This document shows positions 1-11,894 of a DNA stretch of 64,000 nt, one piece after another. How positions within the stretch are numbered: the stretch's first letter is position 1; each line of letters opens with the position of its first letter. Under the pieces are notes generated by a model. It saw only the letters and a list, made by a program, of their open reading frames with translations, did not search any database and was not told where the DNA came from. Source of the DNA: Tupaia tana (lineage: Eukaryota > Chordata > Mammalia > Scandentia > Tupaiidae); the NCBI GenBank assembly GCA_026018925.1, contig JAKSZU010000013.1:80881791-80945790 (forward strand), written 5' to 3'. A program made the translations under genes and the position numbers.

Positions 1-600
1 AATGTGAACCAGAACCTTCCCTGTGGGTCAGCCTTGAAGACCATTGCGTTTTATCATAGCATCACCATTCAACCCCCCAGGTCTTCTTTCTTAATAAGTG
101 TTTCTTCCCAGAACTCTAGGTGACCTATAGGATACCAAGCAGGACAATTTTACTTTTAAAATATTCACTCTTCCTTCTGATGTTTTGAGATTTTTCCTAT
201 TGCTGGAATGGTAGAGAGAGAAATAACAATTGTTTTGTTGTTAAAACACTTGGTCTTATTTATAAATGTATTCATATGCTATTTTATGGAAAGGGAGTTA
301 GAATATCCCATTTAAAGGAGTACCTCTAGGAGTGAAAGGCAAGGCCGGTGGCCAAGTGAGGCTTTAATGAGTTGGCTTAAGAACGTAAGCTAATTAGTAA
401 AGCCAAGTTTCCAAGGCAAATAGCTAAGATAGGGAGGTAGCCAGGTGGTTAAAAAAAAAATGCCTCTGGAAAAAGTGAATCGTTTGGAAATAATGCTGTT
501 GATAGACCTTAATCACTTTCTCTCTTAATTCTGCCAAGTTTTTGAGATTAGAAAGTGATTTCATTTTCTTTATATTTTGTTTTGCTATGTTTCTCCTTAG
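1..600. other. Unassigned sequence ending in a possible 3' splice site
   Basis: I recognise no repeat or gene here apart from an A-run near 450-460. The last 30 bases are pyrimidine-rich and end in CTCCTTAG at 600, which reads as a splice acceptor for the candidate exon that follows. Confidence 0.4.
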
Positions 601-866
601 CTAAGATATGGAGAGAAACTGGAGAGCTATTTAACCAGATCCATGGATGCTGGTGACCAGGGAAGTCCAGGGATGTCACCAGTGTTACCACCAGAGGAGA
701 GACAGTCCCAGAAGAAATGCTTGGTAGATATGATCACTCCCAGACTTGACACCACAGCTCCAAAACTGCAGGCAGAGTACCGAATAGAAAACAACCTTGC
801 ACAATCAAACCTCCCCAAAAAAAGAATATCACAGCAACCACTCAGAAAGTCAGGCAGGAGCATTCT
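601..866 (+). CDS. Candidate internal coding exon, gene unidentified
   Basis: The 266-base segment is bounded by a good acceptor (T-rich tract then CTCCTTAG, ending at 600) and a consensus donor GTAAGT at 867-872. The frame starting at 601 is open for all 88 codons; the other two plus frames have stops. The inferred peptide is hydrophilic and rich in Gln, Pro, Ser and Lys, with an internal Met at 643. It has no signal peptide, membrane segment or motif that I know. The in-frame stop at 868-870 lies in the intron if the donor is used. I do not recognise the gene, and no neighbouring exon is evident downstream. The exon length leaves a 2-base remainder, so the next exon would enter in a shifted phase. 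A chance opening of this size is not negligible, so this rests on the splice sites and open frame together. Confidence 0.42.
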
Positions 867-1382
867 GTAAGTAGCTTTTCATTTGCATGTTATACATTTG
901 TTCTAAACCCTAAGTGGAATGTAGGGATGGGCCTTTATACTGGATGTGGCACATGAAAATGAGTACACAGCAAAGACAGAACTGGAGAGCAGTTTAGAAA
1001 CTATTACTGAGATAGTTTTCTCCTGGAAAATTCCTTGATGAGAAAATGTGCAATTAGAAATCATAATATGGGAGAATAGACTAGTAAGGGCCTGCCTTTT
1101 TTGTAAGGTAGAAGTCTAATTCAGTCCCTAAGTTGCACTATGAAGTTGTCGGCAAAGTGAAATTCATGACATATTTTTCTGCTTTTCTACGCAAAAATGA
1201 GTCGTGGACTTTCCTGACAACCAATATATAAAATTCCCATTTCATAGGTTAAAAATGGTTAAAAACTGGCAATTTCCTATGGCTCCATCTAATATTACGT
1301 ACGCATTTTGTAAAGGGGAAGATTATGGACTCCAAATGATACTTTTTCAGCACAATCATATGTCAGAAATCATAGGAAGTGA

Positions 1383-1390
<8 letters not shown>
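867..1390. other. Unassigned, intron-like sequence
   Basis: This follows the candidate donor at 867. I see no recognisable repeat or gene. Confidence 0.4.
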
Positions 1391-1413
<23 letters not shown>

Positions 1414-1415
1414 GT
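1391..1415. repeat. (TG)n microsatellite
   Basis: It holds 12.5 perfect TG units. Confidence 0.97.
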
Positions 1416-1511
1416 AAAATCTATTTCCTCACACACTGACCCTGGATCTCCAGGTCTTTGTATCTGCTTTCTCTCCCATAGCATACTCTTCCACTGAGAG
1501 CTACACCCACT

Positions 1512-1700
1512 CATTTAGGGCTCTGCTCAAACATCAAAGAGCACTTTCTTGATAAATTTATCTACAATAACATCCCATCACTCTGTCTCTTATAAGGCTT
1601 TATTTTTTCTAAGCATTTATCATCATCTACCATATTTTGGACTTTTTATTCTTTGTCTCCAACTTGCAAAATGAAAAATTTGCAGAAGTAAGGACATTGC
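1512..1700 (+). mobile_element. L2 LINE fragment
   Basis: The order GGGCTCTGCTCAAA, then a GGCTTTATTTTTTCTAAGCA stretch followed by TTTATCA, then TTTGTCTCC matches the 3' part of the mammalian L2 consensus as I remember it. The copy is strongly diverged. Confidence 0.72.
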
Positions 1701-2350
1701 CAGATTTCATTTGCAGCGCTTTCTCTACTGTCTAGGATGCTGTATACCACATGACAGAATTTGATACATGATGGTCAAACAATGACTGAGACTCCACAGC
1801 CCAAGCATTGCACTAGTATGGAGAAGAAAGTATAAAAGAAAGAAAAGGTAGAGGTGGAATGGGGGGTGGCTAGTGGTGGAAGACAAAAAGGCAAATAAAG
1901 AATGGTTAATTCTTCTGTGAAAATCCTATCCTAAATTTTCCTCTTTTTCTTGGGCCTTTGCTCTTGAAGCTATTATACATTTCTGCTTATTGTCTCAGTT
2001 GATCTGAGTGAAAATGTCACTCTGTATAAATGTGAACTGCATGTCAGAAACCAAATTCAAGTGCAGGTTTATTACATAGTTGTAGAGACAGATATGGATT
2101 CTTAATAGGTATAGGGGAGTGGGAGGGACAGAGAGCAAAAGAGAGAACAAGAATAAGGAAAGCAAAAAATTGGCTAGGAATTTTCCTAAAATATTGATGT
2201 TTCATTTCCAAAACTGTCTTAGTCACTGTAAGAATTTGTTTTAAACCCCAAAGTGAATTCTTATAACTAGGAATGAAAAACTATATGCCCTGTGAATGAG
2301 TAGGCAATAATTTAAAAAACAGATAGGCTTCAAGAAAAGTTAGTATTCTG
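1701..2350. other. No recognisable feature
   Basis: AT-rich unassigned sequence. A 60-codon minus-strand frame at 2044-2226 has no family resemblance. Confidence 0.4.
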
Positions 2351-2510
2351 TTTTTGTTTTGTTTATTGTGTTATAGGACATTGCACGCACCAGAGAGAGA
2401 GAGAGAGAAAGTGCCCCCAAGGGGAAATGGCCATGCCTCATCCCTTCTCTTCATTTTCCTCTCAGGATTTTGGTCATGCATGCACACAGACGTGGCATGC
2501 TTTTCAAGTG
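2351..2510 (-). mobile_element. tRNA-SINE, older truncated copy
   Basis: Body and 3' part of the SINE in antisense: TTATAGGACATTGCACGCACCAG, a GA-rich stretch, GCCCCCAAGGGG, then ATCCCTTCTCTTC. The tRNA-like head is missing. Confidence 0.75.
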
Positions 2511-2515
2511 TCACT

Positions 2516-3272
2516 GTGCTCTGATAACTGATGACAGTATCTAGAAAGATGCTGTCTCTTTAGCTGGACCATGCTCCATAAGAAAATACATGTAACAGTA
2601 CCTATTGCTCTGAGAAGTCTATTATGTACTGTTGATTTCCTTCCAAAAATGGGCATAGGTTTTGCTACTGAAGTACGATAAGGCATAAGTTTATTCTTTT
2701 AATCAAATTCTCCATATGTAGAGTAGACAAAGGAACCTAGCATAATAGAAGATATATGAGTATCCAGGTGTTGGTGGTTTATCTGTGGGGAAGTCCACAG
2801 ATGATAAAGAGTTTTTGCTGTATATTACACCTCCTAACCACCTACTCGTATGAGACATTCAGAGTGCTATTGCCAAGTGTCAGGCACTCTCTGTTCTCTA
2901 GGAACTGAACATCTGATGGCTAATTACACACCTAGGTACTATGCGAGTAATTCTGCCAGGATCTCTGTGTAAAATAGCCAGTCATCATTCAAGACTATTA
3001 TGGTAGAGTTCTCACATCAACACAGAGAAGGGCAAACATAAAAATGGGAAGCCCTTGGATCTGACTTGGAGTCCACATAAGCATGGCTTGTATTGGGTTA
3101 AGTACCTGGCTGGGAGTCAATATAAATGTGTTGTGTATATTTCGATTCTTAAAATGTCTGGTCTATTACACTGGTTGAATAATATGAGTGAGAGTCTCTC
3201 TCAGCTCCCTGTAGTTTTAAATTAGTTTTACCAAAGTGTCTCTTTCATTTTGATTTATTTTTTCATCAATGT
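2516..3272. other. No recognisable feature
   Basis: Unassigned sequence with no clear repeat or coding signal. Confidence 0.4.
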
Positions 3273-3587
3273 CTGGCTCAGGATTCTTTAAAAAAAAAAA
3301 AAAACATAATTTTTGTTATTCATAATAGAGAACATGTGCATGAGAGAAAGAGAAAGAGAGAGAGAGAGAGGGAGAAACAGCCTCCCTCAATAGACTCTCA
3401 TCATGCCATGATCCCCTTCCCCAAGCCCTCCAGTCAGCCAGGATCTTAGAATCTGGTACACACACTCAGCATGTTCCAGGTGGACTAGACCAGGTATCTA
3501 AACCCACAGTTGGCCACATCGCCTCCAGTACTGTGGCTCGTCATACCAACACCTACATTACTGGGGCTGGGCCTGGCTCAGGATTCT
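3273..3587 (-). mobile_element. Old tRNA-SINE with intact 15-bp target-site duplication
   Basis: The 15-mer CTGGCTCAGGATTCT occurs at 3273-3287 and again at 3573-3587, framing a diverged antisense SINE. Visible parts are a GA-rich stretch near 3342-3370, an ATGCCATGATCCCCTTCC body match and GGGGCTGGGCC at the head end. The left junction has an A-run where an antisense insert should show T, so the tail has been rearranged or belongs to a different subfamily. Confidence 0.75.
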
Positions 3588-3597
3588 GTATACTTGC

Positions 3598-3748
3598 TTA
3601 CCTAAATGTGGACTAATAACCAGTAGCATCAGCACCATCTGAGAACTTACTAGAAATGCAGAATCTTGGGCCTCACTCTAGACCCACTGAATCAGAATCT
3701 CATTTTAAGAGGATCCCAGGTGAGTTCTATGCATATTATAATTTGGAT
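3598..3748 (+). mobile_element. MER5A (hAT-Charlie MITE)
   Basis: The run AGCATCAGCACCATCTGAGA, then ACTTACTAGAAATGCAGAATC, then CCCACTGAATCAGAATCTC closely follows the MER5A consensus. It is non-autonomous and has no coding capacity. Confidence 0.85.
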
Positions 3749-4864
3749 AGCTCTACTTTATGGTTCAAAATATTCTTTTTTGCAGGTCACAACACATGAT
3801 TATCTGGTTATTACACTACTATACAATAGGAAACATACATCTGGAATAATTCTTCAATAGAAAGTTCTTCCAAATTCTTCAGTCTTTGTTTGCCTGCTGA
3901 TTCTCTTAAGACTTAAGTGAGGTAAATCATCTAATTAATTATCTAATGTAAACAGTATGTTGCCAATAAGGCTGGCTCCATTCTATCCCAGGTTGCTATA
4001 TGTATGCTATAAGTTCTAGATGAAAAAGGACAAATAGATTTAATCTCTCTTTTCACATTCTGTTGATAGTAAAGAACACTTGAAATACTATCTGGAGAGA
4101 ATTCTAAAACTACTCCTGGACCTAGATGAAAAGTTAAAGGGACCGATTAACAATGTTTGCTCTGAGTACAGGAGAGAGATGTGGTGATATAAGTATGGTA
4201 TGTTTGCATTCTATTATATTATACACCCTCAAGTGATATTTGGCACATTTAAAGAATCATCATGAAGGATTTTCTCCTTTTTAGAAGTTTCAGAGTCAAA
4301 CATCTGTAATGAACCATTTTCCATGGATTACAATTCAAAACCACTCACACCTAATAAAGTCATGCCCTGCGAGACCATATCCACCAAAAGGAATCTCTTA
4401 TATATTTAATGATTTATATCTGGAAAGGGGAGAAAGGCTTGTGCTTTTTGGATCTTCCATGCCACATGAGTAAGCAAAAGAAAGCTTTTACTTACAGAGG
4501 CTGCAGGAAAGCCAAACTACCACTAAAGTACCATGCTTCTGTGTTCCCACACTTCAAACAAGACCATGTTGACCTCATCCCCTGTGCTGTGAGTTCTGAG
4601 AGGATGGAATTATAATAGGTGCTAGTAATGCCCTTTGAATGAATGTTAATTTGGCAAGGAAAAAATAAATACAAATGATGTCATTTCACTATGCCCCAAT
4701 AGGTATTTAATCTACAACAGAGAAGGTAGATCCATCAACAGTTAAAGGGAGGGAAATTACAAAACTTGGCAGTTCGTATATAATTCTAGTGCATATTTTA
4801 GGAATATTTATAGTTTAACAGCTATATCAAAATACGCTAACAGATCACTTGATCTGCAACGTAA
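3749..4864. other. Mostly unassigned
   Basis: Possible faint L2 3' end near 4560-4650 (TAATAGGTGCTAGTAATG then GAATGAATG). Otherwise no recognisable feature. Confidence 0.35.
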
Positions 4865-4985
4865 TACTGAATTATCCCCATTTACAGTTAAGAAAACTGT
4901 ATCTTAGAGAATTTAAACAACGTGGTTCTGATTTTACAGCAAGCGGCTGAGCCCGATAGTTTGACCTACTAAACTAAGGGTCAGT
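4865..4985 (-). mobile_element. MIR SINE fragment
   Basis: ATTATCCCCATTTACAG, then GAAAACTGTATCTTAGAGA, is the antisense MIR core. Confidence 0.8.
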
Positions 4986-5027
4986 CAATTTAACTCTAGA
5001 TCCCAAACCAGACAGTCTGACCTACTA

Positions 5028-5232
5028 AACCACTTTTTCTATAAAGAGCCAGATAGTAAATATTTTAGGCTTGCAGACCATACAGTCTTTGTCAGAACTC
5101 CTCAAATCTGCCATTGTAGCATGAAAGCAGCTATCGACAATACATAAACAAGTGGATGTGGCTGTGTTCCAATAATTTTTAATTTGCAAAACTAGATAGA
5201 TTTGGTCCATGGGCTGTAGTTTACTGACTCCC
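5028..5232 (+). mobile_element. hAT-Charlie-type MITE (MER1/MER3 group)
   Basis: ACTTTTTCTATAAAGAGCCA, then ATAGTAAATATTTTAGGCTT, then GGCTGTGTTCCAATAA, is a well-known mammalian non-autonomous DNA transposon. The exact family name is uncertain from memory. A 13-mer TGACCTACTAAAC is repeated at 4962 and 5018, next to its left end. Confidence 0.7.
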
Positions 5233-5329
5233 ATACTAAGCTCTTCTCATTATAGCACAGTTGATGTTCCAGTAACCCTCATCAGAAGTGACTGGGAAAC
5301 TCTCCACACCCTATTAAGTCCCAGTCTAC

Positions 5330-5425
5330 ATTCTACATTTATTATGCACCTACTAAATGCCAGGCACTATGCTAGCCCTTAGGACTCCAAAAATAAATGA
5401 GAGTCACAATTTTCATCCTCAAAGG
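5330..5425 (-). mobile_element. L2 LINE 3'-end fragment
   Basis: TTTATTATGCACCTACTAAA, then TGCCAGGCACTATGCTAG, is the antisense 3' end of L2. Confidence 0.8.
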
Positions 5426-5494
5426 AGTGGGTATAGGAAATTAAGATAATGCTTTGATCTATTTCTGTCTCAAAGTCCCAGCTCTTCCTTACTC

Positions 5495-5690
5495 AACTCC
5501 AGGCTGAATTAGGTACTATGTTATTAATGCTCCTATACCACATGTATCTAACTTTATGGGGCTACTCATCATTCTTGTCTTACAGTTTTGTGTCTCCCCT
5601 AGTAGACATGAGGACTGAAGTCAAAATCGTGTCATATTTGGCTCTGGATCCCAATCTCTGCCAAGGTATCTGTCATGTAGTGATGAGTTT
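5495..5690 (+). mobile_element. L2 LINE fragment
   Basis: Weak co-linear match to the L2 3' region: GCTGAATTAGGTACTATG, then GTGTCTCCCCTAGTAGAC. Confidence 0.55.
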
Positions 5691-6664
5691 GACTGTATTA
5701 TTGTCAGTGATGAGATATTATATAAAGACTATGAAAGACATGATGTACTGAGATCTAGTTAGTAATGTATAATACCAAGCTATGGAAGATGGTGCATCAT
5801 TTGTGGAGATCTCATTGGTGACAGACTCTGGGATGAATTTTGTTAGTCCCATCACAGAGACCATGTATATTTACTCAGCATCTCTTAGTGAAAAATCAGC
5901 AGATTTTCCACCACAACATTTGTCACACTATTTCCATGAAATGCTTCTCACAGTGGACCTTAGTAATAGAAAACTGTCATTCCATCTGTTCTCTAAGCAG
6001 ATGCAAGTTTTGCTTATTTATGTGAAGAAGAGCTTAAATCTGAACTTCTCCACACTCAATCTATATTGAAATACTTCCAGAATATACTGCATAGAGCCAA
6101 AGGAAAAAAAAATCTCCACGATGCCCAAAACACAAAAATGTGTGTTTCCAAAAAATGGATATGCAGAGCCCTACAACCCTCTCTTGGACCACTGGTTCAT
6201 TCTTGCTACTGATCAATGAGTGAGGGAAAATTCAGTAGGTCAAGTACTCAGAACTATGGCTCCTTCAGTCTGTGCCCTTTGCCATAAGACCCAGCACCTG
6301 TTCTGCAAAGGTATAAGAGGGGTTGACAAATGCCTATATATGAGAAATGTGCCTCCTCCAATGCAGACTTTGAATAGTATTTGGCATTTTGCAATGGGCT
6401 CCTCAATGCAGAGTTCATCTTAGACCAGGCAGGATGACTGCCTTTTTTTTTTCTTTTAGGATGACTGTCTTGGAGTATATCAACAACCCTCCCATCTACC
6501 CTGCCTTTAGAAGAGGCATCTTTACTAAAGCATACACATTGAAGAGCTCTCAAAGGGAGGCATTCATATTAGGATTAATCCTCAATTTGAGTTCTCTGGA
6601 TGAACATTATGCCCCAAAGCAAAATTCTTACTTTAGTTTTCTTATATTAGATAAAGTCTAAAAG
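5691..6664. other. No recognisable feature
   Basis: Several overlapping short frames (for example 5782-6069, 95 codons) lack splice context or family resemblance, so I do not call genes. Confidence 0.4.
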
Positions 6665-6775
6665 ATTAAAGCACCAACCAGAGTTCTAGTCCTTGTTCCA
6701 CCACTTCTAAACTGTTGACCTTGGGCCTTTTCCATAACTTCCCACTTTTTTTTAGTGAAGTGGAAATAAATATCT
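6665..6775 (+). mobile_element. MIR SINE fragment
   Basis: TGTTCCACCACTTCTAAACT, then TTGACCTTGGGCC, is a sense MIR core. The adjacent SINE inserted at its 3' side. Confidence 0.75.
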
Positions 6776-6779
6776 TTTA

Positions 6780-7026
6780 ATTTTTTTAGAGAGATTTTTG
6801 CTATAGGGCATGTGTACTTGCTGGAGAGACAGTAAAACAGAAAGCAAGAAATCACTCTCCCTGGAGGATGGCCACACAGCAATCTCTTCTTCACTCTTCT
6901 CTCAGAATTTTGGGCATGCATGCACACACACCTGGAGTGAGTTTCAAGTTGTCAGGCCTGGGACTTGAACCATGGTTGGCCATGTGGGAGTCCAGGACCT
7001 TAACCACTACACTAATTGCTGGCCCT
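6780..7026 (-). mobile_element. tRNA-SINE, nearly complete
   Basis: Antisense order is GAGAGATTTTTGCTATAGGG, GAAATCACTCTCC, CTTGAACCATGG (box B) and TTAACCACTACACTAATTG (box A). Flanking AATAAATATCTTTT and AATAAATACCTCTTT look like a diverged target-site duplication. Confidence 0.92.
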
Positions 7027-7087
7027 CAATAAATACCTCTTTAAAAGGTGTGTATGGGTATTCTACAATATCAGGAATGTAGCAAAA

Positions 7088-7315
7088 TAGAAACTACATT
7101 TATTGAGCATATATTCACCATTATGTTATGTTTCTGATCTCATATAGTCTGTTGTAAGCAGAGACTCAAACCAACTCTATTAGATAGGTATTATTACTAT
7201 TCTTTGCCCAAAATCACATAGCTAACAAGCACAAATAGAGTGGGATTTAAACTCAGTCATTTTAAATCTAGACCCCAAACTCTTAACCACTCCATTCTAT
7301 TGTTTCTCTACATGC
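7088..7315 (-). mobile_element. MIR SINE, long copy
   Basis: TTTATTGAGCATATATTCACC, then TAGGTATTATTACTATT, then CTCTTAACCACTCCATTCTA, spans most of the antisense MIR consensus. Confidence 0.85.
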
Positions 7316-7530
7316 TTAGAATAATCTCTAGCATATATTATGTTCTGAAAAATAATGACTATTTAACTACTGTTAATACTACATATCATCATTATCATCA
7401 TTATCTTTACCTCATGTCTACATAAAGCTTAGACTCAATAGCTCTTAGGGCCAAAGGGCTCTTTTCTAACACAATCGACAGTATTTTCTGGTCAAAAGAA
7501 AAAAATTCTAGATTGTTAAAAATGATGGCT

Positions 7531-7757
7531 GAGACCAGCAGGTGGCATAGTGGTTAAAGTGCTGGATACTCCCACATGGCCGATTGCGGTTCAAGTCCTG
7601 GACCTACTGGCTTGCTTTAGCTTTCTCTCTCTTTCTCTCTCTCTCTCTCTCTGTACGTGTGTGTGTGTGCATGCACACACGCCTCTCTATGGTCAAATTA
7701 AAATAAAAATAAATGGATGAATAAATAAAATTAAATAATTAATTATTTTTTAAAAAC
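7531..7757 (+). mobile_element. Short-subfamily tRNA-SINE
   Basis: A tRNA-like head (GAGACCAGCAGGTGGCATAG, box B GGTTCAAGTCC) is joined almost directly to a CT-rich stretch and a GGTCAAATTAAA plus AT-rich tail. The body with the C6-T-G6 palindrome is absent. The same architecture occurs at 8651 and 26213. Confidence 0.88.
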
Positions 7758-8097
7758 CTGACAGGGCTAAAGCCCACCACATGCCCCTACCTACTGAGTT
7801 ATAAATCCAAGAACTGAGAAGAACTCCTCAGTGACCCTAATTATGAACAAATGGGTCAGGACAGAGAAGAAAACGCATAGTTTGTGCAGTGATGTATTGG
7901 AGCTAACTTATACAATAGCTTATACAAGCTCCACAGAACCAGCTGTGCACATCTCTTCTCAACTCTGTCTTTTATAACATTACATTCACAGCTGGAGACT
8001 ACTATAATAGAAATATTCATACCACAGAAGTCAACAAATACAACAAATCAAAGCTATTTTCCCAGAGAGCTAGTTGTTAAAAATTTACCAGAACACC
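7758..8097. other. No recognisable feature
   Basis: Unassigned sequence between repeats. Confidence 0.4.
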
Positions 8098-8330
8098 ATT
8101 GTTTTGACATCAGACAGGCTTGAGTTTGAATCCTCATAAACCAAGTGAGATTTCAAGCTAGTTACTTAACTTGTTCGAGCCTTATTTTCCTCATGCTTAT
8201 AACAGAGGCAACCATTTCCTATTAGATTGTTGTAAATATTGAATGATAAATGAACTTTACTATTTATAAAGTTCTTAGGAGAACTTATACCACTCAATAG
8301 GGACTTAATAGGTGGTAGCTGTTGTTACAT
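8098..8330 (+). mobile_element. MIR SINE, near full length
   Basis: TGACATCAGACAGGCTTGAG, GTTACTTAACTTGTTCGAGCC, TTTTCCTCATGCTTATAACA and GACTTAATAGGTGGTAG follow the MIR consensus in order. Confidence 0.88.
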
Positions 8331-8399
8331 TAGTTTTATTATTTATATTGCAGTAACCAAAAGTGGATGGCAGAAACCATGGTATAAATAATAATATGA

Positions 8400-8855
<456 letters not shown>

Positions 8856-8856
8856 C

Positions 8857-9129
8857 ATGATGTTGGGATCAGCAGATGGCCTAATGGTTACATTTCTGGA
8901 CTCCCACATAGTCAACCGTGGTTAGAATGCACCCAGCAGCTTAAAACTCACACCAGGTGCGTGTGCATGTGTGCCTAAAATCCCAAGAGGAAAGTGGAGG
9001 AGAATGGACTGTGGCATGGCTACTCCCCCCGGGGGGGGGGGGGGGGGTGATTTCCTGTTTTTTGTCTCTCTGACTCTCTGGAGAGTATACACACCTTATA
9101 AAAATCTCTCTCTTAAGAAAAATGATGTT
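8857..9129 (+). mobile_element. tRNA-SINE with expanded G-run
   Basis: Complete SINE starting GGGATCAGCAGATGGCCTAA and ending CCTTATAAAAATCTCTC, flanked by ATGATGTT at 8857 and 9122. The normal C6-T-G6 palindrome is replaced by C6 followed by G17 (9025-9047). Confidence 0.9.
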
Positions 9130-9439
9130 TAGTAAGAAGCATCAATATATTGACAGTCTATTACCCAAACTCCTATAACAATTATTATTAGTGCTTTATT
9201 TTAAGGAGCATTTTTATTGAAGTTAGGATCCAGTAATGAATACTAATCAGCACATCCCTAGAAGGTCTATAAGATGCATTAAGAAAAGAGGTTATAAGGA
9301 TTTGAAATTAAGAGACAGAATTTTGTTTTGTTTTATGCTTTCCTACATATACGATTTGTACAATGGTAATCACCACAGATATTTGCTGTTGATGCTGTTA
9401 GAAAATCAAGATTGGAACCGAATATTGAATAAATGAATT

Positions 9440-9970
9440 CATGGGAAAGTGATCACAGATAGAGGAGGTATCCCAAATAGGTGGGGAAATTATAGGTGAT
9501 TTTTTAAAATGATCACAAGAAAATTGACTCTTCATATGAAAAAATTATAGATCTATGCCATCATCATACATTAAATATTTCACATGAATTCCAATAGTAT
9601 TGAAGAATAGAATGCAAAATGCAACACTTAATAATAAGAGATTTTATAGGAGAATGTTTTTTAAATCTTTAGGGTTGGAAAGAATTTCTAAAATAGGTTC
9701 CATAATAGCCAACAATTCTCTTAAGTATATACACATATACCTAAGAAACTGACTCATGTACACAGGGAATCATGTACCAGTCTGTTCATTGCAGCATGAG
9801 TTATAATAGCTAAAAAATGGAAATAAATATCAGTCACTCTTGAAATAGATGAATAAAATGTGGTATAGGCACCTAGTAGAATACTCTGTAAGTTAAGTAA
9901 AACAAATTATATATATTAACAGAAAAAGATAGGAAAGAATGTAGAGAAGAAAAATAAAGTGATGAATATA
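9440..9970 (+). mobile_element. Old L1 fragment (ORF2 C-terminal part and 3' end)
   Basis: GAGATTTTATAGGAGAATG, GTTCATTGCAGCATGAGTTA and GATGAATAAAATGTGGTATA are co-linear with mammalian L1 near the end of ORF2. Many stops and indels make it far older than the L1 at 31-37 kb. Confidence 0.72.
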
Positions 9971-10404
9971 TTGTAATGATACCTGTGTGAATTTAAATAA
10001 AAATACTACAACTCTACAAATAATTAACAATAATAATATGCAAGGAACATTTCTGGAGCCTACTCATCACCAGGGTTGTTTTCACCCTTTCATAAGCTGT
10101 CCTAGTCATACCTCTATCAAAAAAGTCAAAGTTAAGTGCTACCTTACTCTCAGCTCAAGTAATGCATTCTCCACTCTCGCTTAGATCCATTTCTCTCATT
10201 AGAAGCCCCTACCGGCACCATGCAGTCAGGGTCAGGGTGAACTTCATCTAATTAACAGTGGCATAATCAAAACAAATATTGTTTCAGTTCCCCATGACAT
10301 GATTAATTCCTTTATGCATTCAAGGTTGGGCCTGCTCTTGATGAGTAACCAGAGAACAAATAGCAAAATCACTAACCATTTGAGCTAGAAAATAATTCTG
10401 TGTT
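9971..10404. other. No recognisable feature
   Basis: AT-rich unassigned sequence. Confidence 0.4.
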
Positions 10405-10480
10405 TCTCTTATCTACTTTGCAGATGGGGAGACTGAACAGTTAAGTGGCATGGTTTCCAGAAATAAAACAGTCTACAACA
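10405..10480 (-). mobile_element. Possible MIR fragment
   Basis: CTACTTTGCAGATGGGGAGA, then CTGAACAGTTAAGTGGC, resembles the antisense MIR core. Confidence 0.5.
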
Positions 10481-11371
10481 TGAACTGTCTGCGATTTCTA
10501 AGAGACAGATGTGCAAGAAAAAGGGTCAAACATTTGACCTTTTCTGAGATCCAACTGCACCACCCCTCCCATTGCCACCCCTGGTTTTCAGTGTGTCAGA
10601 TTACAAACTAAAGAAATTTAATGATGTAATGACGTTGTTTATTCTCTAGCAGAGCTACTGACTTTTATTAAATTCAATGGTTCCATATTGGGAAGTACCA
10701 AGTCTATTACATGGCTCAGTCCTTGAAAATTTAAGGGGTGCCCAAATTGGGAGATATCTAACTGCTCTGATGGTTCACAACTTCTCAAAATAACAGAACC
10801 TCATGCTGTATTTCCCTCTTAGAGAAACATGATCTGTATCACCATATTAGAGGCTTTAAAGATGTTTATCTTTAAAACCTTTTTACTCATCAAATGTTTA
10901 TTTTTAATTAACCCAATGTTTTCTAAGTATTTTTGACTAGAGAACTGTTATGGTACTGCATATTTATAAATCTCAGAGAGTACTCAGTAGAAAGCCAGTC
11001 TTATAAAAGCCAATCTAGTTGAGAAAAGGAGGTTAGAGAAAAAAAAAAAAAAAAACTGAATTTCCAGGTAAAGACTTGTGAAAGTCATACAACTGAACTC
11101 AGGCAGCCAGCTCCTCTGCCTCCAACTCCCTGCCACTGCCACTCCTTAGTGACCCCTCAGTATGCACAGAGGATAGGTGTGGGTCGAGTGATTTCATTGA
11201 GTGATTTCACTAGGAATCTACCCTAGTCCCAAACCCTGATCTAATAGAGCAACTTAGGAAAAAAAAAAAAATCAAAGGAAGCAACAGGTAGGAAGACAAC
11301 GCAGAGATGACTCAAACAGGAAATGTGAAAAAGTAAGTAATAAATGTTGGATGAGTAAGTGAGAAAATAAG
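10481..11371. other. Mostly unassigned
   Basis: Contains an A-run near 11040-11058. The stretch just before the SINE (GTTGGATGAGTAAGTGAG) may be an L2-type tail. Confidence 0.35.
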
Positions 11372-11632
11372 TAAATGGCATGGCCAACTGGCTAGATCCC
11401 ACATGACTGACCGCATAGTTCAAGTCCTGGGCCCAGTAGCTCAAAAACCATGCCAGTATGTGTGTGTGCACATGGCCAAAATCCAGAGAGGAGAATGAAG
11501 GAGAAGGGATTGTGACACGGCCATAACCCCTAGGAGTAGGGTGCTTTCTCACTTTCCCTCTCTGTCTCTGTCCCTTTCTCTCTCTATCTCCCTCTGGTGA
11601 GTGCACATGCCCTATAGCAAACTAACAAAAAT
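11372..11632 (+). mobile_element. tRNA-SINE, older copy
   Basis: Box B-like GTTCAAGTCC, GAGAGGAGAATGAAGGAGAA, GGGATTGTGACACGGCC and GCCCTATAGCAAA are present. The first part of the head is diverged or missing. Confidence 0.85.
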
Positions 11633-11894
11633 GAAAAATATTAGTGAATGGATAAGTGAGTGGATGGTTGGATAGATGATAAAAGAATGGACTGGATTAA
11701 TAAGTGAAAGGATAAAAGAACAAAGGAGGAACAAGGCAAGAATGTGTTGGTACATAAATGAATGACATAAAGTTGTACCTCATTTGTGTGATGGTTCATA
11801 TAGTAATGGCTTCCTTATCTCAAACAATATCATGCCCTATAATAACTCACATGCAATGTATACGAGGACATACCTTCCCTTTTTTTCTTTTCCT

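Noticed and set aside
5782..6069. 95-codon plus-strand frame with an overlapping second frame
   Set aside because: Overlapping frames and lack of exon boundaries suggest chance.
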